Shown one piece after another: positions 12,792 through 21,520 of a stretch of 64,000 bases of DNA. The notes beneath the pieces are model-generated. The model was not told where the DNA came from. It did no database searches and worked only from the letters and a program-made list of their open reading frames with translations. Each line of letters begins with the position of its first letter. Within the stretch, counting starts at the first letter, position 1. The translations under genes were made by a program, and so were the position numbers. This DNA comes from Sclerodactyla briareus (lineage: Eukaryota; Echinodermata; Holothuroidea; Dendrochirotida; Sclerodactylidae): contig JAODTK010001111.1 in NCBI GenBank assembly GCA_026419785.1, positions 496,001-560,000 of the forward strand, in the 5' to 3' direction.

Positions 12792-13682
12792 TAAACCGTC
12801 TCAGGGTCCATCATGTCCTCAATGGAGGAATCCTGAAAGGTATTGAATCCTATTTGCAGGCTCGTACGTAAGCTTTCAAGCTAGGAGATGATATGTCGAC
12901 ACATGTGACAACTGAGGGTGTACCCCCAAGGTTCTGTTTTGGGTCCTACCCTATCAGTTTGTACATGGGGCCACTTGGTGATGTCTTTCGGCAGAATGAA
13001 ATGTCGTATATGTGTTACGCTGACGATAGTCAGCTGTATATAGTTTCGATGATGATGCATCCTCAGATTGTGCGTTCGACTAACTGTTTGTCTGACATAA
13101 GGGAGCAGTTGCTGGCAAACAAGTTACAACTAAATGAGAGGAAAAACCGAACTGATACACAAGTCGTCCCGCTTCAGACAAACACAGTCTTCATTGTGTC
13201 TCTGTCGGTAATACTGGTATCGACTACTCTAAGCAATCTTGGCGTCATATTCGATAACCATATATTACTTTGATCAGCGTATTCGTCAAGTCTGCCGTAG
13301 TGCACTATACAGTATCCGTTACATTGGCCAGATAAGGAAGTATCTTGACAGGGACTCTTGCTTGAAGCTTATCCACGCCCTTGTCACCTCGAAACTTGAT
13401 TACTGTAAAAGTGTGTTGTATGGACTTCCAGATTGCAGACTTGACAAATTACAACGTGAACTGAACACAGCTGCACGTCTCGTGTCGAGGATTGGCAAAT
13501 ACGACCATGTCACTCCGGCCATGATTGAGGTTCATTGGCTTTCGATTCGTGAACGAATCAATCATAGGATTCTACTGATGGTACACAAATGCCTCAACGA
13601 TCTAGTCAAGCTACCTCTCTAATGGGCTCCACTTTCGGTCGGCAGCTACGAGATCGATAATTATTATTATTATATTATTATT
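12792..13682 (+). mobile_element. CR1/L2-like LINE, 5'-truncated, nested in RTE-like copy 1
   Basis: An 891-bp insertion. From its 5' side it reads a degenerate SYLQART segment, then TEGVPPRFCFGSYPISLY (from GVPQGSVLGPLLFSLY), then CYADDSQLY with the catalytic DD near 13014-13040. The frame at 13239-13622 then gives CLKLIHALVTSKLDYCKSVL, YGLPDCRLDKLQRELNTAAR and VHWLSIRERINHRILL, the classic CR1/L2 C-terminal region. It ends in an imperfect ATT repeat (13662-13682). An ATGG occurs at both junctions (12788-12791 and 13683-13686), a possible short target duplication. Several frameshifts make it inactive. Confidence 0.85.
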
Positions 13683-13910
13683 ATGGGGAATGGGAACCCT
13701 GTTAAGAGAATGATGTACGCAGGAATGGAGAGGAGACGGGAAGAGGAAGACTGAAGAAAAGATAGACAGACATTGTCGTTGCTGATATGGACCACTTCGG
13801 AGTGGCTGCATAGGGAGCGCTTGACAGGCGTCGTTAGGAGGCAAGGACAATGACAGCCGACACTGAATCGTAGTGGGAAAAGGATTTAGGACAAGACGAA
13901 GAAGAAGGGA
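13683..13910 (+). mobile_element. RTE-like LINE copy 1, 3' part
   Basis: Continues the LINE left at 12791. GGGAATGGGAACCCTGTTAAG, then GGAATGGAGAGGAGACGGGAAGAGG and GATATGGACCACT, match copy 2 at 15575-15690. Relatives encode a basic RRRRGRPKKRW-like tail here; this copy has lost it to frameshifts. It ends in GACGAAGAAGAAGGG, a GAA-rich end typical of this LINE type. Confidence 0.6.
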
Positions 13911-14899
13911 CATTGAATGTACTTAATTGGACAACAATCGTCGAGAGGCATTTACGACAGGACCTGATGACGATGTTCACCATAGTAAATGTCGAGGACA
14001 AACATAAAAAATGAATAAAATAAAAAAAAAAATATATATATAAAAGGGGGTGGGGAACAGCAAGAAACCAGGCCAACGTCAATAAGACTGGTCATAAGGA
14101 GCACACATGTTTTCAAGTGTTCTTGAGGTAATTTCTTTCCAATTTCATTTACTTCTCACAGAATAAATATGAATCACGATAACATATCAATACGCACCGA
14201 GAAACATTACAACAGCACACATCAAATGAACTTAAGGACAGACTTAGTTACATCGGGATTTTCAAGGGTCATTCAACCATATACTAACTTTTGCAATCGG
14301 TATCCACGATAAAAAGACCTTGACAATTTGACATGTAGTATTTTACTGCCCTTCATATAATGCCTAAAATAATATTCTATTTCTCCTGTCACACAAACCA
14401 CCTACGCTGAGGCTCTTGGAAAACCAGCGATAAGAATATACTTTGCTTCATTTAATTACTTTGGCGACGTTTTCGGCATTCTCTAGTACATAATCTGTGC
14501 GCAAGTTATCAACCACGTTGATTCCACATCTATACAATATATCTGTTTATACTTTTGGCACCTGACTTTAATGACCTGCGGCACATTATTAGATTTGGAA
14601 CTGATTATAGATATTTCCAGCACGTGTATCGTTCGATTTGAAATTGGAAAATGAATATTTAATGTGTTTTGCTACTCTTCAACACCAAGAAGAAATGTAG
14701 TTGGTAAACTCTACATTATTTAACTAATTTATTAGGATGCGTTACAACTAATATCCGACGTGCCTGTCAATGCGTAACGCCACCCGAAGCACTTCAACAG
14801 GTATTTCATGGAGATTAAGGGTTACCGTTATCCATACTGATAGTGACGTAACATTCCCAGTATTTAGAGGTCTTTTCATTTAACAGCATACCTTAGATA
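13911..14899. other. No recognised gene
   Basis: Apart from an A- and AT-rich patch at 14010-14045, I see nothing in this stretch. Confidence 0.4.
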
Positions 14900-15775
14900 C
14901 CTTATTCATTGTCAAGCAGTTGCGGGAAAAGTATTCAGGATTTCGAAAGGACTATTGCTTCAGTTTTAGAATTCTTGAAGAGGCTTACGGCAGAATTCTT
15001 AGAGCCTTGGTTCACTGGTGGCGCGTGTCACAGAGAACGTGTTCAGCTAGTACAGTACACACACCAAGGGACAAGCGGACACATGTGCGGACAAAATGTA
15101 GATAGGAAGAAGATATTTGAGATCAGAGTCGGATTGCACCAGAAGTCTGTTCTTGGCCGTTTCTTGTCCAATGGGGTCTATTCTGGTTATCAGCAATGCG
15201 TTTCGAGAAGAACTGCCTTGAGCTCCGTTTTGGAGCTACTAGCAGTAGAAAGAGGAGCTCAGTGGTCTGAAGGGCAGAATGGAATGGAATCGAACGGACT
15301 AAGAGTATCATTATGCAGAGTATGCAGTAAAGCCAGAGTTGCAGCAGCATGGGGGAATGGATGGAAATGGAACGTGTAGTTAGCGACAAAGATGAAAATC
15401 GGACTGTACTGCACAGTCCTATGAACAGTACTCTTGCATGGACCATAGGAAAGAGGGAGAAAGACTACTTGGAGCAAACGAGATGAATATGCTCAATTCA
15501 GGAGGGAGCTGAGGTCGAGGTTATCCATGAGACGGTAAAGAAGAAAAGGTACAGACATGTGTTGAGGGTGGAGGATGGGGACCCTGACAGAAGTGATGCA
15601 CGCAGGAGGAGTAGAGGGGAGACGACGAAGAGGAAGACCAAAGAAGAGATAGATAGATGATGTCAGTGCTTATATGGACCATACTGGAGTCACAGCAGGG
15701 GAAGCCCAGAACATGTGTCGTTGGGAAGAGGACAGTCAAACCAGCAAATAATGTGAGAACCTGAACCAAATAACC
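14900..15775 (+). mobile_element. RTE-like LINE copy 2 (endonuclease-reverse transcriptase type), C-terminal half
   Basis: The frame from 14909 gives FEIRVGLHQKSVLGRFLS, matching the FxIxVGLHQGSxLSPFLF palm motif of RTE-like reverse transcriptases. It then gives SSVLELLAVERGAQWSEG and NGMESNGLRVS, which sits where relatives have the thumb segment. In another frame, 15590-15740 reads MHAGGVEGRRRRGRPKKR, a stop, IDDVSAYMDHTGVTAGEAQ, the conserved basic C-terminal tail. At least two frameshifts and a stop are present, and the endonuclease and 5' half are missing. Same orientation and family as copy 1, 1 kb upstream. Confidence 0.75.
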
Positions 15776-15947
15776 TCGAATCTGCTCTAGCGCCATTGAA
15801 GTGAGTGAGACCAGGACGCGTGATCCTGCCAGATACAGAACATCTGGCAGATACCCAATTAATCTGGTAACCAGTGTTTAAACCTTCTCATTATCCACTT
15901 ATCTCCCGCGAAATAAAAATCCCACACTCGCACGGAATACTCTAGGT

Positions 15948-16735
15948 TCAGTTTAGTAGGAGAGAGTCAGGAGGGAACTGAGTATTCATGAATGACCTTG
16001 AGACTAAAGCAACCCAAGTAGAAGAACTGCTACTAATTCAACGAATCATCCGCAACTCCTGGGAAACAAGTCAAGACTGTTCTTGGAGGCATTCACAGTC
16101 TCAGACCAAAAACAACATCTGCAGGAAACCTATTCCACTTATTATTCACTCTTTGCGAAAAGAAGTACTTTCGGAAGTCTCATCCGCAACGTTTACCACG
16201 AAGTTTGCGACAGTGGCCCATATCAGTGGTAAGATTAAAAAGAAGTAGTCGAAAGAGTTCTTAGGAGCCATGGACGATTGAAAACCTGAACCAAATTTCC
16301 CCGAAGCCACCATAGCTTCACTGAAGTCGGACCAAAACGCTTATTTATTCCCTCATATGGCATATCACGCAAACAGTGAACTAATTTCGTAGCCCTCCGT
16401 TGGATGGTTTCAATTAGCAGCTCATCTTCCGCATTTGGAAATTCAGTCCAAATTCCTTTGAACAATTGCAACATCATCATTCGAAGTCACTTCCTGGTTC
16501 AACTTTGTGTCTTTCGCAAATCTTCTAACTCTAGATTGCACATAATCTTCAGGGTCGTTAATATTAGCCAAAAAGAGTAAGAGACCGAGAACCGACCTTC
16601 GGGAAACACCACGCGTGACCTTCTGCCAGGTAGAAAAACGTCTTTTAAGAGAATTTTCTGTGCCCCATTGTTGAGCCACTCTTCACTCCATTTCAGGACA
16701 TTTCGGATAATACCCAACCTCTACAATTTGAAAAG
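15948..16735 (-). mobile_element. CR1/Rex1-like LINE copy 1, truncated
   Basis: On the minus strand, frames at 16443-16717 read WLNNGAQKILLKDVF, SVLGLLLFLANINDPEDYV and RRFAKDTKLNQEVTSNDD. This matches SVLGPLLFLIYINDL and KFADDTKL of CR1/Rex1-type reverse transcriptase; the first catalytic Asp is now Lys (AKD for ADD). Nucleotides 15990-16290 match the 3' half of copy 2 at 24.4-24.7 kb (for example CAAGTCAAGACTGTTCTTG versus AAATCAAGACTGTTCTTG). The 3' end at 15948 carries a short TTTAGTAG tail like copy 2. About 0.8 kb of an element normally several kb long. Confidence 0.75.
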
Positions 16736-17257
16736 AGAGTCGAGGAAAAATATTAATATTAGAATTACTAACAGCTTCCATACTTTCTAGCAAATTAGCC
16801 AAGCACGAATGATTTTTCAATCGACCGGAACTAGTGAATTATATGCACTAACCTTCATGCAAGCAATAATACCGTGCCGATAACAGGGGTATATATAAGC
16901 TATAATCCATCGAATTCGCAATAAATGGATATAGGTCAGTATGTTTCCCTTCGCTTCGTTGCTCATCCGTATCCTTCAAGAAGCTTTGTCCAGCTCCTCT
17001 TAAGCTATGGATTCGGAAAACACCCTGTGTAATACCCACGCGTGGCGGAGGCGACTGAAGGGTAATGTCGTAATATATTATTGAAGGCACCTGTTTCGAA
17101 TATTCCCTAGCCTAATCATCATTCATAACGTACATTAGTTACTAGTATTATAACTAGCAAATACTGGTCTGTATGTTCTTTAACACAGAGAGGGTGTTCT
17201 AGGCAAAACATCAGTAAGAATGATTGTTTAACGAAATATATTTATATCATTTTAGAG
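16736..17257. other. No recognised gene (downstream of ENPP stop codon)
   Basis: This lies just 3' of the ENPP stop codon and would hold its 3' untranslated region. I could not identify a convincing polyadenylation site. Confidence 0.35.
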
Positions 17258-17467
17258 TCATGTGGTCTTTTTCTCCGTTGAGTCAGATGAACGGCAGGAA
17301 TAAATACAAACACTCAAAATGACTGCTGTAAGACTTGCTGCAGCGAAGATGGAGACAGAGCCAGAGGGGAGCGTGATGCGGAGCATGTCTTGGTAGTTGG
17401 CCCTCGTGCCATTATTAGGAGCTGGAGAGAGGTTCAAGATGTCGCATATCAGGCTATAGACATCCAC
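17258..17467 (-). CDS. ENPP last coding exon with C-terminal membrane anchor
   Basis: The acceptor CTCTCTCTCATTCAG precedes GTGGATGTCTATAGC. The exon reads VDVYSLICDILNLSPAPNNG, the conserved ENPP segment (family pattern VDVYPLMCHLLGLxPAPNNG). It then has a short linker and a hydrophobic stretch SIFAAASLTAVILSVCIYSC, ending at a stop 13 residues later after a polar, charged tail. That is 69 residues. The hydrophobic segment with a short cytoplasmic tail indicates a type I membrane anchor. No disruptions. Confidence 0.9.
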   Translation of the reverse strand: MDVYSLICDILNLSPAPNNGTRANYQDMLRITLPSGSVSIFAAASLTAVILSVCIYSCRSSDSTEKKTT

Positions 17468-20400
17468 CTGAATGAGAGAGAGGGGGACTATGCAAGACTT
17501 GTGAGTTCGAACAGGCAATACACCATACATCGACGAGAAGTTTGCATTGTTGGGAATGTCTAAAATGAGGAACTAATTACCTGTAATAGTTTGAGCCCTA
17601 CGCTGATACAACCAGTTAACCCTTGCTTGTTCTCAGTGGCCTGCAATTCATGAATTGCAACCGCACGCGTTGTGTTATGTAGAATGCTCATACTCTCTTG
17701 GCCTTCTCAATAATTTGATGTATTTAATGTCCTGCCTTTTCTCTTAAAAAGTCGTAACAAAATCGTTCTTCATTCGATGGATGCATAACATGGCCAAGCC
17801 CGCATTAATCTAGAATAGTTGTCAATCGTACCGTAGGATTGCTCAGATGAATGTCGAAAATGATAGTGACCGATAAGTTGGAAACGAGATAAAGTGTAGT
17901 ATGGAAATTGCCTATTCACCTGTATAAAACAACCTACGCATGCATGTCATACCCTTGCATCATGACCAACTCTCGTACTCAGGATATGAACATAGCGAGT
18001 ATTCATCATCACCTCGAGATGTAAATTGTATGTCGCTGAACTTGCAGGAGGATGCAATGAACTCACCGCTTTAATTTCGGTTGATAAATACCCCCTACTT
18101 GCAGGAATGGACCCTGTGCGTAGAAGCACGCCTGCATATCCTTCGATTCGTGATCGTAGCCATGACTCGCTTTTGGAACCAGTTCAGGGTCGCATTTCTT
18201 ATGAACAAGCATAGAGAGAAAGCAAATACCAAAGCATCATTAGAGCTATCGTCGATTCAAGGGGGGTAAAACCCCTATTACGTTTGTAGAACTTGCATCT
18301 AAAAATTCGATTCAATGTATTGCCTTGTTTTTCAATTATATTCTACAGATACTACTCTCGGGAATCTCGGGTCTTTTAGTCAACCGTCATTCTCCGAAGC
18401 TTCAGATACCTTGTTGGAAGAGCAAAGGTATTTCAGCACACGTGCTATTGCCCCTTTGAGTTCATCTTGTTATTGGCGCTACGAATTTATGATATCTATT
18501 ACAATATATCTGTAGATAGTGAATGTACCTGTACAATGGACAATATAAAAATTACCGTTAGTATGGTCCATCCAGAATCTACGAATCCTATGATAGGGAG
18601 ATTACGTTCGTTCTTGCCATAGTGGAATCTTTCAGGAAATTCTTCTTTCAAATATACACTGAGCACCGGGTGTGCCTGTTTCAGGGATCGATAAACCTGG
18701 AATAAAAGGATCAAACTTGAGGCAATAGGAGAACCGTCACAAAATGTGTCACTAAATCATTGTTACGAAAAATGTAAATTAGAAAATTACCATACATATA
18801 TACTTCGTTTTTATTATTTCCTCGTTTGTTCGAATGCCTGGAGCTTATCACGAAAATCCATCGATATGACCGCTGCAAAAATGTCAGTGTCAAGGAATAT
18901 TCTTCAGGTAATGTTGCATACCCATACTAAGGGTATATATATAATGAAGCAAAATACAGCGATGAGTCTGCCAGCGATGTCATTACCAACCTCAGTGACT
19001 ATGCTTCGACCTCCGACGAAATCCACGTCCTGGAAATACATTTGTCTTCTGTATCATTCCGGTCCAAAAGATTGATGTTTTCACACATTTGAGAATTTCT
19101 ACGGACAAATTAAATCCAGGGCTGCGGGGAACTCCCTTCATCCATACCCTACGTAAGGTTGCTTATATTAATGTGATTGGGTTCAAACCTACGCACAGGC
19201 CTCGTAAACAGTTCTACCCCGACTCACTCCTTAAATTACGGGAAAATGACGAACTGGTCATTCTCAAACCAGACAAGGGTAACAGAGTGGTTATTTTAAA
19301 CAGAAGGGATTACATTACTCAAATGAAGGCACTGCTCAATGATGAATCCAAGTTCCAAACGATTGACACTGATCCAACCAAAACATACGAACGGCAACTT
19401 CCTAATATTTGCGCAGACTAAAAAACCAAATATCTTTGGCGAATGGAGTACTCGAAGTACTGCAAGTCTTGGCCTGTCATCAGTAGTCTTTACGGTTTGC
19501 CAAAAATTCATAAGCAGGGAGTCCACTAAAACCGATTGTCAGCACTATCGGGTCATTCAACAGTGAATTGGGTACATTTCTCTCTGGCTTGTTCAAGATT
19601 TTGGCAACAACTGCTATACTTGTAGATATTCATTCACTCAAGTAATGGAGCTTTCTGATATCTATATTCCAGATGGACTGATAAGTAGTATTGACGTCAC
19701 CTCACTTTTCACTAACGTTCCGCTGATATTTATCAGGGACAATATATTGGACCATATTTACAAAGACAGGTTTATCGATACCAATATCAAATGTTATGAT
19801 ATGCGCAAGTTGATTGATCTTGCCAGCTGCTCCTACTTCACATTGAGCATTCAGTTGTACAAACAGATCGACGATGTTGCTATGGGGTCGACAGTTAGCG
19901 TGTGTTTTGCCAACATTTTGATGTGTCACCTGGAGAATTCTATTCCACTTAAAGTCAACTTCCATTATTACAGGCGTTATGTGGATGATTCCTTTATCAT
20001 CTTACCCCAGCATGAGCTGTCTAAGGTACTTGACGCCTTCAACGGGTTTAATCCAAAGATTAAATTTACGTATGAAGTGGAAAAAGAATGGAAAGATTCC
20101 ATTTCTCGATATTAGTATCTGCAGGGATGTTAGCGGTGGTGCGGACACCCCAATCATCACCACTGTTCACTGACACCTACTCATACTGGGCTATACATTA
20201 ATTGGAAGTCCTGTACACCTGCCAAATATAAGACTGCAATTTTTAGAGCCCTCCACTGCAGAGCCAGACGCATTTGCTCTACTGATACGTTATTCCATGG
20301 GGAACTGAAATATATTTGTGGAAAACCTTCTCAGTGGGGTGGGGTGGGGTGGGTGGCCGTACTGCTACCCCTTTGAACTGATGAAAAGCTTTGAGAGTCA

Positions 20401-21520
20401 TACTTTGAGAGCTGATTTACATAGGGGTCCTATCCCCCCTAAAGTGGATGAGGGCGATAGGAGTGTTACTTTGCATTTCATCTCACCATACTGTGGGGGC
20501 ATGTCTACCTCTATTTTGATATCGGTCACTATGGCGTTCAGCAATGTGTGTAATATATAATTGTTAGTTATGTTAAGTATTCTTCGATTGCCAACAATGG
20601 GTATTTTTCGAGGGTCACAGACAGATTACCTGACTTGGAAACAGTGGGTGTATTTACCGTATCACTTGTGCCGAAGAAGGTTGTAGGGATAATGTAGATG
20701 CATCCTTACGAAAAATCGGTATAATATACTGAATTCAAAGTGATACGGTAAATACACCACTGTTTCCGAGGTCAGTATATATACCCTATATGAAGATTGA
20801 CGAGGTCCATTGATTTACGTATAAACGTTATTAGTATGGATGAGAGAGAAAAGCTACGAACCTCCTCTTTCTTTCCTTCTACTGGTTTTATTCTGGATAG
20901 CGGTCATGACCTGCGAGAAAAATCACATCAGAAGGATTCAGGTAGTCAAAATACATATGTATTTTCCTGGTTCTTGAACTGTCATCCCGTGGTCGCTGAA
21001 GATGATCAAATCAGTCCTGTCGCCAATACCTGTATCTCGAAGACGCTGAAGTAGGTAGCTATATTTCGCGATCTCACTCAACACCGCGTTTGTCCGTACA
21101 TCGCCTATTCCGTATCCATGTAGAGCAAAGTCTGGTTCTTCGAAGTATACGCAAACCATTTCCAAGTCGTTCTTCATTCAGCCACGTGACTGCATGATCA
21201 ATTCGTTGACGCATGCTATACTGAGTTAACAAATACTTAGAGTAAGCTATCACTTTCTCGGGCCATGACTCCCTTACAGGTCGGCTGTGCTCCTGGGTAC
21301 ATGACATTTCCCACCCTCAGGCGCGCTCCTGTTGCTGTTCCCAATAGTTTCTGCGGCCGGTATTCGAACCAATGATTCCATGTTCATCGTGTCCTCGCCT
21401 TGATATATTTTATTTTTGTCGACATCGAAGAGTAATTGGAAACAACTCGTGACTCTCTGGTATAGACCTTCGGGGGAAAGATCGAATGAAGTAGGATTGA
21501 AAACTTCCACTAGAAACATG
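17258..21520 (-). CDS. ENPP-family ectonucleotide pyrophosphatase/phosphodiesterase, interrupted gene
   Basis: Five coding segments in order on the minus strand together spell the type I phosphodiesterase domain of the ENPP family. These are zinc-dependent ectoenzymes that hydrolyse phosphodiester and pyrophosphate bonds of nucleotides or lipids at the cell surface. Visible metal-ligand positions are the Asp and His of YFEEPDFALHGYG, the Asp-His of SDHGM and the His of ASHGYD. The last segment carries a C-terminal hydrophobic anchor, as in the ENPP4/ENPP5 type. All clear splice junctions are phase 0. The signal peptide, extreme N-terminus, an intact nucleophile segment and one short exon were not found. 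The core segment has about five frameshifts while the three clearest C-terminal segments are clean, so it may be a decaying gene or a functional gene with assembly errors. The subfamily is not fixed. Confidence 0.85.
18099..18197 (-). CDS. ENPP exon carrying the SHGYD zinc-ligand motif
   Basis: 33 codons between an AG acceptor (TTGTTCATAAG) and the donor CAA|GTAGGG, phase 0 on both sides. It reads KCDPELVPKASHGYDHESKD, then MQACFYAQGPFLQ. This matches the ENPP pattern GSHGYDNxLxSMxPxFxAxGPAF; the His of SHGYD is a zinc ligand in the family. The exon is intact. The acceptor polypyrimidine tract is moderate. Confidence 0.85.
18556..18696 (-). CDS. ENPP exon with the VYLKEEFPERFHY motif
   Basis: 47 codons starting after the acceptor CTTTTATTCCAG and ending at ACG|GTAATT. 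It reads VYRSLKQAHPVLSVYLKEEF, then PERFHYGKNERNLPIIGFVD and SGWTILT. The run KEExPERxHYxxNxRxxPIIxxxDxGW is diagnostic of ENPP phosphodiesterases. Phase 0 at both ends, no disruptions. Confidence 0.92.
18958..19029 (-). CDS. ENPP short exon
   Basis: 24 codons after the acceptor TGTATTTCCAG, ending GCT|GTATTT: DVDFVGGRSIVTEVGNDIAG then RLIA. Joined to the next exon this gives RLIA-VYRSLKQAHP, and the distance between the VGG and HP motifs fits ENPP proteins. The acceptor lies only about 60 bases from the start of the antisense Penelope-like element. A shorter exon ending at GAG|GTTGGT (18991) is also possible. Confidence 0.65.
19089..20565 (+). mobile_element. Penelope-like element (PLE) reverse transcriptase in an ENPP intron
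   Basis: Frames in order read LVILKPDKGNRVVILNRRDY (family: DKGNxVVxxxxxDY), a LYGLPKIHK segment near 19489-19515 split by frameshifts, then SIDVTSLFTNVPL and MGSTVSVCFANILMCHLE. They continue with YYRRYVDDSFII, carrying the catalytic YVDD, and GKIPFLDISICRD. This order and the LPKIHK motif identify a Penelope-like reverse transcriptase rather than a LINE. Downstream to about 20565 the match weakens and no GIY-YIG domain is convincing. Several frameshifts and stops make it dead. It lies antisense to ENPP, inside the intron at 19030-20926. Confidence 0.88.
20630..20775. repeat. Near-perfect 38-nt inverted repeat with 69-nt loop
   Basis: The left arm 20630-20668 (starting CTGACTTGGAAACAGTGGG and ending CCGTATCACTT) is the reverse complement of the right arm 20738-20775 (AAGTGATACGGTAAATACAC to GGTCAG) with about three differences. 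A transcript through it, from either strand, could fold into a long hairpin. It lies in the ENPP intron just past the PLE and may be the end of that element or a separate foldback sequence. Confidence 0.85.
20927..21520 (-). pseudogene. ENPP catalytic-core segment, frameshifted
   Basis: Read across frames, this holds a GLYPESHE-like stretch (about 21460), FDVDKNKIYQGEDTMN, then NHWFEYRPQKLL, VGNVMYPGAQPTCKGVM, KVIAYSKYLLTQYSMRQRID, HAVTWLNE, KNDLEMVCVYFEEPDFALHG and DLIIFSDHGMTVQEPGK. It then has FDYLNPSD at the donor TCTGAT|GTGATT. The EEPDxxxH and SDHGM metal-binding motifs are intact. About five single-base frame changes occur (near 21460, 21375, 21260, 21178 and 20955), yet the protein sequence between them is well conserved. 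That fits a recent pseudogene or uncorrected sequencing indels. Upstream of 21470 the match fades. Confidence 0.8.
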
